Origin: Streptomyces sp. ISL-94
GTDB lineage: Bacteria > Actinomycetota > Actinomycetes > Streptomycetales > Streptomycetaceae
Reading direction: 5' to 3'
DNA length: 64,000 nucleotides
NCBI RefSeq assembly: GCF_018614075.1
Contig: NZ_JAGGOZ010000045.1
Span: 1-64,000 of the forward strand
In this document: in pieces, positions 17,304 through 25,881 of the stretch
Position numbering within the stretch: position 1 is the first letter of the stretch
How the letters are laid out: each line of letters opens with the position of its first letter
Translations under genes and position numbers: made by a program
Notes under the pieces: model-generated
What the model was told of the DNA's origin: nothing
The model's input: only the letters and a program-made list of their open reading frames with translations
Database searches by the model: none

Positions 17304-18005
17304 ATGGACACGAAGCCCAACCGCCGGGCGCGACTGCGCCGGCAGACGATCGCCGAAATCAAGGAGGCCGCCCTCAAGGGCCTTGCGGAATCCGGGCCTT
17401 CGGGCATCACACTGCGCGGTATCGCCCGCGAACTGGGCATGACGGCGGCCGCTTTGTACGGCTATTTCGACACCCGTGACCAGCTGATCGCCACCCTCGC
17501 GGCGGACGCCTACAACGAGCTCGCCGACGCCCACGAGGCGGCCCTCGCGGCGCTCCCGGCCGACGAGCCGGCCCGGCGGGTGCGCGCGGTGTGCGACACC
17601 TTCCGGGCATGGTCGATCGACAACCCGGCCGCCTTCCGGCTCATCTACGGCGACGGCCTGCCCGGCTTCACACCGCCCGAGGAGGTCTCCAAGGCCGCCC
17701 GGCGGGGCTGTATGACCGTGCTGGACGTGGTCGGCGGCGCCTGGGACCACGTACCGGCAGAGGCCCGCGAGGACACGACCGCATGGGAGGACTTCCAGCC
17801 CTCCCTGGCCGAGCCCGCGCGGACACAGTTCCCCCATCTGCCGCCCCAGGCACTGTCGTTGAGCCTGCGGATCTGGGGACGGATGTACGGGCCGGTCGCG
17901 CTGGAGGTCTTCGGCTACCTCTCGCAGCAGGTGAACGACCCGGCGGAGCTCTACCGCCGCGAGGTCGACGCCATCGTCTCCCTGCTCGGACTGTCCGACA
18001 GCTGA
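17304..18005 (+). CDS. TetR-family transcriptional regulator
   Basis: A 233-residue TetR protein with an N-terminal helix-turn-helix (RRQTIAEIKEAALKGLAESGPSGITLRGIARELGMTAAALYGYFDTRDQLIATLAADAY) and a ligand-binding domain of the TetR_C_33/WHG type (AWSIDNPAAFRLIYGDGLPGF near residues 95-115). Proteins of this subgroup commonly repress an adjacent MFS exporter, here divergent at 17141. The last 55 nt overlap the convergent acyltransferase gene, so the two 3' ends are locked together. Confidence 0.92.
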   Translation: MDTKPNRRARLRRQTIAEIKEAALKGLAESGPSGITLRGIARELGMTAAALYGYFDTRDQLIATLAADAYNELADAHEAALAALPADEPARRVRAVCDTFRAWSIDNPAAFRLIYGDGLPGFTPPEEVSKAARRGCMTVLDVVGGAWDHVPAEAREDTTAWEDFQPSLAEPARTQFPHLPPQALSLSLRIWGRMYGPVALEVFGYLSQQVNDPAELYRREVDAIVSLLGLSDS

Positions 18006-19153
18006 CCGGCCGGCTGCCGGTCGTGGCCGCCCTGAGATGACCTGCGGCGCGGGCGGGACCAGGCCCGCATCGCCGGCTTCTCCACGCACGTGTACAGCGC
18101 CCAGGCCAGCGCGAGACTCACCACCAGATAGACCAGTACGATTCCCGCGCCCGGCCAGACGGGGAACGACCGCTCCATGCCCAGCAGTTGCTTCACGTAC
18201 GTGATCACCGTGCCGTGCACCATGTAGAAGGCGAAAGAGACTTCGCCCAGCCACATCAGCGCCGGGTGGTGCAGCCGGGACGGCGTGCCCTGGATGTCCC
18301 GTACGGAGATCGCGCCGATCAGCAGTGCGAGCGGCAGCGCGGTGGCCGCGCTGTGCGAGTACAGCCACGGAACGTTCATGGCCAGCACCCACGCGGCGGC
18401 CGTCAGCACCGCGGCCGTGCGCACGCGGATGCCGGTCCACCGCCCCGACAGCACGATCAGCGCCAGCACGATGCCGAGGGCGAACTCCAGCGTCCGCACC
18501 GGCGGGAACATGTAGACCGCCCAGAACTGCTCGGCGGACACGGGAAAGCCGTTCGGCGTGGTGCCGTCGGGCAGCAGGGCGTACGCCGCCGCGGGCACGG
18601 CGACGATCAGCGCGACCAGGGCCACCGCCGTCCCCCACAGCCGTTCGGCGGCCACCCGGCGCAGGCCGGCGTGGAGGAAGGGGAAGCAGGCGTAGAAGAA
18701 CAGCTCACAGGCCAGCGACCAGCTGGGCGGGTTCACCGACAGGTAGACGTCCAGGCGCGGGAACCAGGCGTGCACCATCAGCAGGTTCGGCAGCCACTGC
18801 TTCCAGGTGGAGGTCGCGGCGGCGAACAGCACCATCGCCAGGGCCCAGGTCACCACGTGGTTCGGGAACAGCTTGACGACCCGGCGGCGCCAGAAGGCCC
18901 GCTTGGTGTCGCCGGGGCGGGCGGCGTAGGTCAGGACGAAGCCGGAGAGGATGAAGAAGAACGAGACGCCGATGGATCCGGTCTGCGCCCAGAGCCGGCC
19001 CCACACCTCCTGCGCCCGGCCCCCGAAGGGCGTCAGGGCCGGTGGTCCGGCCAGGGAGGTGTGGAAGAAGAAGACGCCGAGGGCGGCGAAGAAGCGCAGT
19101 CCGGTCAGCGAGGGGAGCCGGGAAGTCCCGGCGGTGGTGGGCTTGTGGCCCAT
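17951..19153 (-). CDS. Integral-membrane acyltransferase (Acyltransf_3)
   Basis: A 400-residue acyltransferase-3 family protein with about ten membrane segments. The family start is clear (SLTGLRFFAALGVFFFHT, with the conserved His at the end of the first helix), followed by GVSFFFILSGFVLTY and RRVVKLFPNHVVTW. Such enzymes move acetyl or longer acyl groups onto sugars, lipids or antibiotics on either side of the membrane. It is last in the minus-strand run of genes beginning at 26393, so it may acylate that pathway's product. A hydrophilic tail rich in Arg/Ser (about residues 360-400) overlaps the convergent TetR gene. Confidence 0.88.
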   Translation of the reverse strand: MGHKPTTAGTSRLPSLTGLRFFAALGVFFFHTSLAGPPALTPFGGRAQEVWGRLWAQTGSIGVSFFFILSGFVLTYAARPGDTKRAFWRRRVVKLFPNHVVTWALAMVLFAAATSTWKQWLPNLLMVHAWFPRLDVYLSVNPPSWSLACELFFYACFPFLHAGLRRVAAERLWGTAVALVALIVAVPAAAYALLPDGTTPNGFPVSAEQFWAVYMFPPVRTLEFALGIVLALIVLSGRWTGIRVRTAAVLTAAAWVLAMNVPWLYSHSAATALPLALLIGAISVRDIQGTPSRLHHPALMWLGEVSFAFYMVHGTVITYVKQLLGMERSFPVWPGAGIVLVYLVVSLALAWALYTCVEKPAMRAWSRPRRRSSQGGHDRQPAGQLSDSPSRETMASTSRR

Positions 19154-19167
19154 GTCGAAGCGTCCTT

Positions 19168-19199
19168 GGGTGTGGGTGTGGGTGTGGGTGTGGGTGTGC
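19168..19199. repeat. Hexanucleotide repeat (TGGGTG)n ahead of the acyltransferase gene
   Basis: More than five head-to-tail TGGGTG units lie in the 93-bp gap between the SDR stop and the acyltransferase start, 15 bp upstream of the ATG. On the transcript this is a C/A-rich tract (CACACC) just 5' of the ribosome-binding site (AAGGACG). Length change here could alter translation. Confidence 0.85.
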
Positions 19200-19246
19200 G
19201 GAGGGCCGGGCCGTTTCCACGGCCCGGCCCCGGTGTGCGGACGTGG

Positions 19247-20014
19247 CTATGCGGTGGTGCCGCCGTCGGCGGCCAGGTTCGCGCCGGTGATGAAGGCCGC
19301 CCCGGGCGAGGCGAGGAAGGCCACGGCCTCGGCGATGTCCGCGGGCGTGCCGTAGCGGCCGACCGCCGTCAGCGAGCGCTGGAAGTCGGCGGCCGGTCCC
19401 TCGGCCGGGTTCATGTCGGTGTCGACCGGGCCGGGTGAGACCTGGTTGACGGTGATGCCCCGCTCCCCCAGCTCCCGGGCCAGGCCCCGGGTCAGGCCGA
19501 GCAGTGCGGCCTTGCTCACCGCGTACGGGACCATGCCCGGGCCGGGCACCCGCTCGCCCAGGCAGGACGCGATGCTGATGACGCGTCCGCCCGCGGGGAG
19601 GTGCCGGGCGGCGGCCCGGGCGGTCAGCAGGGCGCCGCGCACGTTCACGTGCAGGGTCCGGTCGATGACCTCGGCGGGCACGTCGGACAGCGGGAGCCCG
19701 GAGGTGTCCATGTATCCGGCGTTGTTCACGACGATGTCCAGGCGCCCGAAGTGGGCGACCGTACGCTCGACGGCCTCGGCCGGGCCCTCGTGGGTGGCCG
19801 CGTCGGCCCGGATCGCGAAGGCCCTGCCCCCGGCGGCCTCGATCTCGGCGACCACCCGCTCCGCTTCCGCGGCTCCCCGGGTGTAGGTGAGGGTGACGCG
19901 GACCCCGGAGCGGGCCAGGCGGCGGGCGATCTCGGCCCCGATGCCCCGGCTGGCGCCGGTGACGAGGGCGACGCGGTCCTCAGCGGAACCGGGCTGAAGA
20001 GGGGGCTCAGACAT
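19247..20014 (-). CDS. Short-chain dehydrogenase/reductase
   Basis: A 255-residue classical SDR. TGASRGIGAEIARRLA is at residues 19-34, NNAGY near 98, the catalytic Ser in ISIASCLG, YAVSKAA (YxxxK) near 167, and a PGPVDTDMN loop. The acidic residue that would select NAD after the second strand is absent (YTRGAAEAE), favouring NADPH, so it is probably a ketoreductase. Closely related sequences include FabG and glucose 1-dehydrogenase-like enzymes. Its ATG overlaps the end of the MFS gene by 8 nt, placing it in the 19-26 kb operon. Confidence 0.88.
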   Translation of the reverse strand: MSEPPLQPGSAEDRVALVTGASRGIGAEIARRLARSGVRVTLTYTRGAAEAERVVAEIEAAGGRAFAIRADAATHEGPAEAVERTVAHFGRLDIVVNNAGYMDTSGLPLSDVPAEVIDRTLHVNVRGALLTARAAARHLPAGGRVISIASCLGERVPGPGMVPYAVSKAALLGLTRGLARELGERGITVNQVSPGPVDTDMNPAEGPAADFQRSLTAVGRYGTPADIAEAVAFLASPGAAFITGANLAADGGTTA

Positions 20015-21188
20015 GTACGGGCCTTTCGGGTACCTGGGCCGGAGAGGCCCGGCGCAGCAGTTCGGGAAGCAGGGTGGCCAGGCCGAGCACGGCCATGGCG
20101 GCGCCCGTCCACAGAGGGGCGCGCAGGCCGAAGTGGGTGATGCCGATGCCGCCCACCCAGGAGCCGATGACCACGCCGAGGGTGATGAAGGAGGTGTGGA
20201 CGGTGTTGACCAGCGGCCGGTCGTTCGCGGTGCGCATCACCCTCGTGACCATGGCAGGGTTCATCGTCACGCCGACGAGGCCGATGCCGACCATGGCGGC
20301 GACCACTGCGGCCGGTACGGCGGCGGCGAGCGCGAACACGGTCAGGAACACGGTGTTGAGGCCGAGGCCCACGGCGAGCACGGGCAGCGTGTACCGGTCG
20401 GCAAGCCGCCCCACCACGGCGTTGCCCACGACGGTGGCCGCGCCGTAGAGGACCAGGAGCAGCGGGACGGTGCCGTCGCCGAAGCCACTGACCCCGGTGA
20501 GGATCGGCACGAAGTACGAGAACGCTGCGAAGGTCGCCCCGATGGTCAGCGTGCTGGTGGCGAAGGCTGCCCAGAGCCGGGCGTTGCGGAAGGAGCCGAG
20601 CTCGGCGCGTACGGAGCCCTGCCCGGTCGCCGCGGCGTCCCCGGCCGGCGAGGGGACGGCCCAGCAGGTCACCAGGGCGGCGAGGGCGGCCAGCACGGCG
20701 ACGCCCCAGAACGCGAAGCGCCAGCCGTAATGTTCACCGGCGAGCTGCGAGAGCGGCAGCCCGAGCACGGTGCCGACCATCAGGCCGCCGAGCACGATGG
20801 AGATGGCCCGGCCCCGTACCTCCGGCGCGCTGATCCGTACGCAGACGGCCAGCGCCACCCCGAAGAAGGCGCCCGAGGCGGCTCCGGTGACAAGCCGGGC
20901 GCCCAGCATCACAGCGTAGTTCTCGGAGAGGGCGCCCAGGGCCTGACCCGCGAGGAAGACAACGTATAGCCAGAGCAGGGCGCCCTTCTGGTTCATACGC
21001 AGCAGGAGGGCCGCGAGGACCGGCCCGCCGAGGGCCATCGCCGCCGCGTACACGGAGACGAGGTAGCCGATCTGCGGGATGGTGGCCCCGAGGTCGCCGG
21101 AGAGGTGGGGCATCAGCCCGGCCACCAGGAACTCGCTGGTGACCATGGTGAAGATGCCGAGTCCCAGGACGTAGATCGCGAAGGGCAT
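20007..21188 (-). CDS. MFS transporter, 12-TM DHA1 (AraJ/Cmr-like)
   Basis: A 393-residue exporter of the DHA1 type. It opens directly with helix 1 (FAIYVLGLGIFTMVTSEFLVAGLMPHLSGDLG), characteristic of AraJ/chloramphenicol-exporter-like proteins, and shows about 12 membrane segments, with the loop RVMRTANDRPLVNTVHTSFITLGVVIGSWVGG in the second half. ATG 21188 lies 5 bp after the cupin stop. Placed inside the aromatic-pathway operon, it is the best candidate for export of the product; the DHA2 exporter at 15.7 kb may be a second one. Confidence 0.9.
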   Translation of the reverse strand: MPFAIYVLGLGIFTMVTSEFLVAGLMPHLSGDLGATIPQIGYLVSVYAAAMALGGPVLAALLLRMNQKGALLWLYVVFLAGQALGALSENYAVMLGARLVTGAASGAFFGVALAVCVRISAPEVRGRAISIVLGGLMVGTVLGLPLSQLAGEHYGWRFAFWGVAVLAALAALVTCWAVPSPAGDAAATGQGSVRAELGSFRNARLWAAFATSTLTIGATFAAFSYFVPILTGVSGFGDGTVPLLLVLYGAATVVGNAVVGRLADRYTLPVLAVGLGLNTVFLTVFALAAAVPAAVVAAMVGIGLVGVTMNPAMVTRVMRTANDRPLVNTVHTSFITLGVVIGSWVGGIGITHFGLRAPLWTGAAMAVLGLATLLPELLRRASPAQVPERPVHV

Positions 21189-21193
21189 CGGAA

Positions 21194-21718
21194 TCAGACC
21201 TCTTCGGAGGGGATCGAGACCTGGAAGGAGCCGAGTTCCTCGGCGATCTCCTTCGCCCGCGGATTGTCGGCGGGGTCGAAGGGCGGGATGGGCAGGCCGG
21301 GCCGGGCCGGGACCCCCGCCTGGAGGAAGAACTCCTCGAAGCCGCTCGGCGTGAAGATCAGCAGCTGCTTCGCCGCGTGCAGGCCCTTGTTGCGGAACCG
21401 GTGGACGGTGCCCTTGGGGACGAAAACGAAGTCGCCGGCCTTCACGTCGTAGGTCCGGCCGTCGGCGTAGAACTCCAGCTCGCCCTCGAGGAGGTAGAAC
21501 GCCTCGTCCTCGTTGCGGTGGTCGTGGGCCGGCGGGCCGCCGCCGGGCGGCACGGAGGCCTCCAGCAGGGTGATGGTGCCGCCTGACTCGGCGGTGTCGA
21601 CCTTCACCGTGTACACGTCGCCGTTGAGCCAGACCGAGGGGCCCTGGCCGGAGGGGACGTGCAGCACCTTGGTGACGGTCGGCGGATGCGCGGTGTCGCG
21701 CTGTTCGATCAGTGACAT
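21194..21718 (-). CDS. Cupin-domain protein
   Basis: A 174-residue single-cupin protein of the quercetinase-like bicupin-half size. The metal site is complete: the first motif reads PAHDHRNEDEAFYLLEGELEFY (two His and a Glu), and the second PKGTVHRFRN (third His). It therefore can bind Fe, Mn or Ni and act as a dioxygenase, isomerase or cyclase; sequence alone does not say which. It lies between the formyltransferase (12-nt gap) and the MFS gene (5-nt gap) in the operon. No signal peptide. Role in ring opening or tailoring of an aromatic intermediate is a guess. Confidence 0.85.
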   Translation of the reverse strand: MSLIEQRDTAHPPTVTKVLHVPSGQGPSVWLNGDVYTVKVDTAESGGTITLLEASVPPGGGPPAHDHRNEDEAFYLLEGELEFYADGRTYDVKAGDFVFVPKGTVHRFRNKGLHAAKQLLIFTPSGFEEFFLQAGVPARPGLPIPPFDPADNPRAKEIAEELGSFQVSIPSEEV

Positions 21719-21730
21719 GGCGGGCGGACC

Positions 21731-22708
21731 TCAGGATGCGGGGGAAGGAGTACGGGGGGACACCAGCCGGTCTCCGGCGAGGAGTTGGGCGGTGCTGTTC
21801 ACGGGCACTTCCCGCCCGTCGGACTCGGTGGTCAGGATCCGCAGCCAGCCGTCCGCGCAGCCCGCGTACACGGCGCCCTGGGCGTCGCGTGCGATCAGGC
21901 CGGGCGAGGCGGCGGCCGGGAACGGGGCCCCGGCCGGGTCCGCGGACAGGATCCGGATCCGGCGGCCGGCCGCGTCGGCGTTCCAGGCGCCGGGATGGCG
22001 GTAGGCGGCCCGGACGTGCCGTTCGACGACGGCCACCGGCAGGTGGAAGTCGAGCTGGTGGTCCTCGTCCGTGGGGCGCCCGTAGTAGGTGCGCCGGGCG
22101 GGGTCCTGCACGGTGCGTACCAGGCTGCGGCCGGCGAGCTGCGGGATCAGGTCGAGCAGCATGAGGACGTTCGCCCGCTCCTGCGCGGTCCGCAGGTCCA
22201 GGCCGGTCTCGCGCCCGGTGAGCGGTACGTGGTGCTGCATGAGCAGGTCGCCGCTGTCGAGGGTGGGGGCCATCTCGATGGCCGAGACCAGCGACTCCTC
22301 GGCGTCCTCGCGGATCATCCAGTAGAAGGGGGAGAGTCCGGCGAACCGGGGCAGCGGGGAGGGGTGGAAGTTGACGGCCGTCTCCTTGGGGACGGACAGC
22401 AGCCGCTCCCGCAGGATCTGCTGGAAGTTGCCGACGACGAAGTAGTCGGCGTCGAGCTGCTCCAGCTCGTCGATGAAGGCGGGGTTGTTCACGGAGGCGG
22501 GGCGCAGCACCGGGACGCCGAGGGCGGCTCCCTGGGTGACCAGGTCGACCTGGTCGGAGTCCTCGGTGAAGTAGGAGCACCGTTTGCCGCGCGGGGAGGT
22601 GACCACGGCGGCGAGGTCCACCTGGGGGTGGCCGTGCAACATGCTCAGGAACGGCGAACCCAGCTTGGAGTTGACTTCGGAGAACAGAACGACGCGTATG
22701 CGGTCCAT
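21731..22708 (-). CDS. 10-formyltetrahydrofolate-dependent formyltransferase (Fmt-like)
   Basis: A 325-residue protein of the methionyl-tRNA formyltransferase fold. The catalytic Asn-His-Asp triad is intact: VNFHPSPLPRFAG supplies Asn and His, and APTLDSGDLLMQ supplies Asp. An Fmt-like C-terminal barrel (residues about 215-325) is present. Being in a metabolic operon, not next to def/pdf, it most likely N-formylates a small amine or hydroxylamine, as the formyltransferases for amino sugars, antimycin or arginine-type substrates do. The start ATG 22708 follows a leader with tandem TCTCTCGG-type repeats. Confidence 0.85.
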   Translation of the reverse strand: MDRIRVVLFSEVNSKLGSPFLSMLHGHPQVDLAAVVTSPRGKRCSYFTEDSDQVDLVTQGAALGVPVLRPASVNNPAFIDELEQLDADYFVVGNFQQILRERLLSVPKETAVNFHPSPLPRFAGLSPFYWMIREDAEESLVSAIEMAPTLDSGDLLMQHHVPLTGRETGLDLRTAQERANVLMLLDLIPQLAGRSLVRTVQDPARRTYYGRPTDEDHQLDFHLPVAVVERHVRAAYRHPGAWNADAAGRRIRILSADPAGAPFPAAASPGLIARDAQGAVYAGCADGWLRILTTESDGREVPVNSTAQLLAGDRLVSPRTPSPAS

Positions 22709-22723
22709 GGCGGTGATCCCTGG

Positions 22724-22755
22724 GGTCTCTCGGTCTCTCGGGTCTCTCGGTCTCT
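22724..22755. repeat. Tandem GGTCTCTC repeats in the formyltransferase leader
   Basis: Four copies of an 8-9 bp unit (GGTCTCTC or GGGTCTCTC) fill the 47-bp gap between the ACAD-like gene stop and the formyltransferase start. On the minus strand this gives a purine-rich GAGAGACC leader that could compete with the ribosome-binding site. Confidence 0.75.
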
Positions 22756-23943
22756 TTAGAAGAAGGGGCTGGTCGACGTACCGCCGAGCAGCACGTTCCC
22801 GGTGAGCTGGAGGATGGAGTCCTGGGCGACCGCGTGCTGGTTCATGGTGTAGGCGTCGCGCAGCCACCGGTCCATCGGCGAGGGCTTGTAGACGGAGGAC
22901 CCGCCGACGAGGTCGAAGAGGGTCTGCACGATGTGCCGGGCCGTGCGGAAGGCGTGGTGGCGGGCGATGGCCGTGGCCACGCGGGCGTCGTCGGTCAACT
23001 CGGTGCCGCCGGACAGGGCGTTCCACTGGGTGGTGAGGGTGGTGTAGACACCGGCTCGGGCGGCGGTCAGTTCGCCTTCCAGGCGGGCGATCGTGCTCTG
23101 GATCCGGAGGTCCTGGGCCCAGGGGGTGCCGGTCTCGCGGTCGGTGCGGTGCGCGGCCATCTCCCGTACATGGTCCAGCGCGGCCCGGGCCATGCCCAGC
23201 GGGATGCCGGGCATCTTGCGCAGGATGGCGTCGGGGCTGTTGTGCAGCGGGCCGGTGCGCTTGGGGTCGCCGAAGCTGAAGGAGCGCTCGGCGGGGACGA
23301 ACAGGTCCTCGCAGGAGTAGTCCTGGCTGCCGGAGCCGGCCAGGCCGGTGGTGTGCCAGGTGTCGTGGAAGGTGTACTCGGTGGGCCGCGCGATCATGAC
23401 CCGCCAGTGGGTGTCCGCGCCGGTGAGGGGGTCGGCCTCGGGGGTGCCGTTCTCGTCGACGACGAGGCAGCCGGCGCCGAGCCAGTCGCAGTGGGAGGAG
23501 CCGGAGCCGAACTTCCAGCGGCCGGTGAGGCGGTAGCCGCCCTCGACGCGCACGGCGCGGCCCTGCGGGTAGATCCAGCCGGAGTTGGCGAGGTCCAGCC
23601 CGGGGTACATCTCGCGGGCCACGGAGTCGTCGAGGTAGCCGGAGTAAATGCCCGAGCCCATACCGATCATGGCGCACCAGGCGGTGGACGGGTCGCCGGT
23701 GGCGATGGTCTCGATGAGCTCGCACTGCTGCATGGAGGTCAGTTCGGGGCCGCCCCAGGTCTTGGGCATGGCCGCGCGGAAGACTCCGCCGTCGCGCAGC
23801 AAGGCGACGATGTCGGCGGGGAGCCGGCGGTTCTCCTCGATCCGGGCGGAGGCCTCGCGCAGGACCGGGACGAGGGTCCGGGCGTGGGCGAGGATCGCCT
23901 CGGCGGTGTCGGGGACGGCGGTGGGTGCGAGGGCAGTGGTCAT
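22756..23943 (-). CDS. Acyl-CoA-dehydrogenase-fold flavin monooxygenase (group D)
   Basis: A 395-residue protein with the acyl-CoA dehydrogenase fold but the wording of two-component FMNH2-dependent hydroxylases (HsaA/HpaB-like oxygenases and nitrososynthases such as KijD3): MPKTWGGPELTSMQQCELIETIATGDPSTAWC at residues about 57-88, GRWKFGSGSSHCDW near 150, and a C-terminal DLVGGSSVYKPSPMDRWLRDAYTMNQHA. The usual catalytic Glu of true acyl-CoA dehydrogenases is not evident. A matching flavin reductase is the first gene of the same operon. Expected chemistry: ortho-hydroxylation of a phenol or N-hydroxylation of an amine. Confidence 0.87.
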   Translation of the reverse strand: MTTALAPTAVPDTAEAILAHARTLVPVLREASARIEENRRLPADIVALLRDGGVFRAAMPKTWGGPELTSMQQCELIETIATGDPSTAWCAMIGMGSGIYSGYLDDSVAREMYPGLDLANSGWIYPQGRAVRVEGGYRLTGRWKFGSGSSHCDWLGAGCLVVDENGTPEADPLTGADTHWRVMIARPTEYTFHDTWHTTGLAGSGSQDYSCEDLFVPAERSFSFGDPKRTGPLHNSPDAILRKMPGIPLGMARAALDHVREMAAHRTDRETGTPWAQDLRIQSTIARLEGELTAARAGVYTTLTTQWNALSGGTELTDDARVATAIARHHAFRTARHIVQTLFDLVGGSSVYKPSPMDRWLRDAYTMNQHAVAQDSILQLTGNVLLGGTSTSPFF

Positions 23944-23993
23944 GGCTGCGGTTCCTTGGTGCGAAGAGGATGCGGACGGGGCGGCGCGGCCGG

Positions 23994-25463
23994 TCACAGG
24001 TAACGGCCCGGCGCGATGGTCCCGTTGGGGTCGATCAGCGCGGCGATGGCGCGGGTCAGCTCGCCCGCGGCGGGGTCGGCGGCGGTCCGGCCGGCCCAGG
24101 AGGCGTGCTCGGAATCGATGCGGTACGGGGCGTATCCGGCCTCGGCGAACCACGTGTAGGCGAGGTCCAGTGCCTGGTGGGCGGCGGGGCCCTGGGTGGC
24201 GCGGTCGAAGGGGAAGGAGACGACGAGGTCGATGACGTCGGCGTCGAGGGCGTTGACGGTGGCGCCGGGCCGGATGCCGGTGGCCAGGTGGATGCGGTCC
24301 AGGATGGCCAGTGCGCGGACCGTGTCGGCTCCGGTGAAGGGGATCAGCGGCAGGAAGAACAGCCAGCCGTTGCCCTCCGCGTCGACCCGGTCGGCGCTGG
24401 TGCCGGTGGCCGAGGCCAGCATGTCCTCGTTGTGGGCGACGGACCCGGCGTACGCGGCCTGCACGACCTTGGAGACGATGTCGTCGGCGGCCGGCTCCTG
24501 CCCGGCGGTGATCCCCGTGAACAGACCGCAGGCCTCGGCCTCGGCGGTCAGCGCCCCGGCGAGGGCGGCGGCGGTGGAGCGGGTGCCGTCCACGCACAGG
24601 TGCGCCAGGTAGCCGTGGCCGTCCTCGCCGCCGTAGGTGGCGGAGGAGGCGGTGTCGTAGATCTTGACCACGCCCGACACGGCGTTGCCGGCCCGCCACT
24701 GGTGGATCTGCTCGACGGCCTCGGCCAGTCGGTCCCGTTCGAAGGTGAGCCGGACGACCTGCTGGGCCTGCGGTCGCGGGATGAGCCGGATCACCGCGGC
24801 GGTGACGACGGCCAGCGGGGACTGGGTGAACAGGTGGAGCAGGCTGGGCCCGAGACCGTACGGGTTGACGGCCTTGCCTGCTCCGGTGCCGGGCCACCAG
24901 CCGGTGCGCACGACGCGCCCGTCGGGCAGGACGGCCTCCAGGCCGACCAGGTCCTCGGTGCGCTGGCGGCGCAGTCCGACGCCCCGGTCGAGGATGTTGC
25001 CGACGAGGGAGGTGTGCCCGGAGGAGGCGGTCACGTTCAGCATGCGGGTGGTGCCGGCGAGCTGCCCGGACAGCACCGCCTGGGTGACGCCCGGTTCCAC
25101 GATGGCGTATCCGGCGTCGAGGTCGAGCTCGCGCAGGGTGTCGAGGCGGTCGAGTTCCATCCGTACGACGGGTCCTGCGGCGGGCTCCTTGGAGCCGAGG
25201 CCCCAGTTGCGCCCGGTGCTGACGGCGTGCAGGCCGGGCAGCTCGGGGCGGCGGTCGAACTCCTGGATCACGGCGCGGATTTCGTTCACCGTGCCGGGGC
25301 GGATGACCGCGTGCGTGGCGCGGGCGCCGAAGCCGGACACGTTGCCCGTCGGCGGCAGGGGTCCCGTGCCGGTTTCGGGCCGGGTGACATGGCGTATGCC
25401 GACGATCTTCTCGACGGCGTCGAGAACGGTGTCGAGCCCCGTTCCGGAAGTGGTTTCGGGCAT
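23994..25463 (-). CDS. VAO/4-cresol dehydrogenase-type FAD oxidase
   Basis: A 489-residue FAD-binding PCMH-type flavoprotein resembling vanillyl-alcohol oxidase, eugenol oxidase and the flavoprotein subunit of 4-cresol dehydrogenase. The FAD domain shows ATHAVIRPGTVNEIRAVIQEFDRR, the pyrophosphate loop STGRNWGLGSKEP and the GNILDRGVGLRRQR segment typical of this subgroup. The C-terminal end has DPNGTIAPGRYL, like the DPxGxLSPGRY end of family members. These enzymes oxidise the benzylic position of para-alkylphenols. Next to chorismate mutase and a phenol-type hydroxylase, the likely substrate is a tyrosine- or 4-hydroxyphenylpyruvate-derived phenol. Confidence 0.88.
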   Translation of the reverse strand: MPETTSGTGLDTVLDAVEKIVGIRHVTRPETGTGPLPPTGNVSGFGARATHAVIRPGTVNEIRAVIQEFDRRPELPGLHAVSTGRNWGLGSKEPAAGPVVRMELDRLDTLRELDLDAGYAIVEPGVTQAVLSGQLAGTTRMLNVTASSGHTSLVGNILDRGVGLRRQRTEDLVGLEAVLPDGRVVRTGWWPGTGAGKAVNPYGLGPSLLHLFTQSPLAVVTAAVIRLIPRPQAQQVVRLTFERDRLAEAVEQIHQWRAGNAVSGVVKIYDTASSATYGGEDGHGYLAHLCVDGTRSTAAALAGALTAEAEACGLFTGITAGQEPAADDIVSKVVQAAYAGSVAHNEDMLASATGTSADRVDAEGNGWLFFLPLIPFTGADTVRALAILDRIHLATGIRPGATVNALDADVIDLVVSFPFDRATQGPAAHQALDLAYTWFAEAGYAPYRIDSEHASWAGRTAADPAAGELTRAIAALIDPNGTIAPGRYL

Positions 25464-25521
25464 GGCGAATCCTCGGTGGTGCGGGAGGGACGAGAGTCGA
25501 CGGACGTCAGAGGGACGAACG

Positions 25522-25881
25522 TCAGGAAGAAGAGATGGCCGGTCGGGTCCGGGTGGCGCCGCCGAGATAGACGGGCACGGGGCGGCCGGCGGCCGTCCAG
25601 CGGACATGGGCCAGCACGCGAATCATCCGCGGCGGGGCTCCGGCGAAGGCGGCGTCCTGCGCGCACAGGGCGGGCAGGTCCCAACCCGCCTCGTGCAGAG
25701 CGAGCGCGGGGTTGTTGCTGGTCAGGTCGGCGGTGACGTTGAACATCAGGCTGATCAGCCCGGACCGGTCAAGCCGGTTGGCGTGCAGGAGGGCGTCGAG
25801 GAGTTCCACGGTGGCGTCCGCGATCCCCTGCGGGGTGTCGACGGGGATGCCGATGGCACCGCGGACGGCGCTGACGCTCAA
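25522..25881 (-). CDS. AroH-type chorismate mutase
   Basis: A 119-residue monofunctional chorismate mutase (chorismate to prephenate) of the trimeric B. subtilis AroH class. The key residues are visible: Arg of AVRGAIG near the N-terminus, Arg in MIRVLAHV, Tyr in VPVYLGG and the late Arg in TRTRPAI. The active-site Glu78 of B. subtilis, in its CMQEMD segment, aligns with Asp here (CAQDAA), a conservative but unusual change. The start is TTG at 25881, overlapping the flavin reductase stop as TTGA. Most streptomycetes already have a primary-metabolism mutase, so this second one probably feeds the operon with prephenate. Confidence 0.9.
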   Translation of the reverse strand: MSVSAVRGAIGIPVDTPQGIADATVELLDALLHANRLDRSGLISLMFNVTADLTSNNPALALHEAGWDLPALCAQDAAFAGAPPRMIRVLAHVRWTAAGRPVPVYLGGATRTRPAISSS

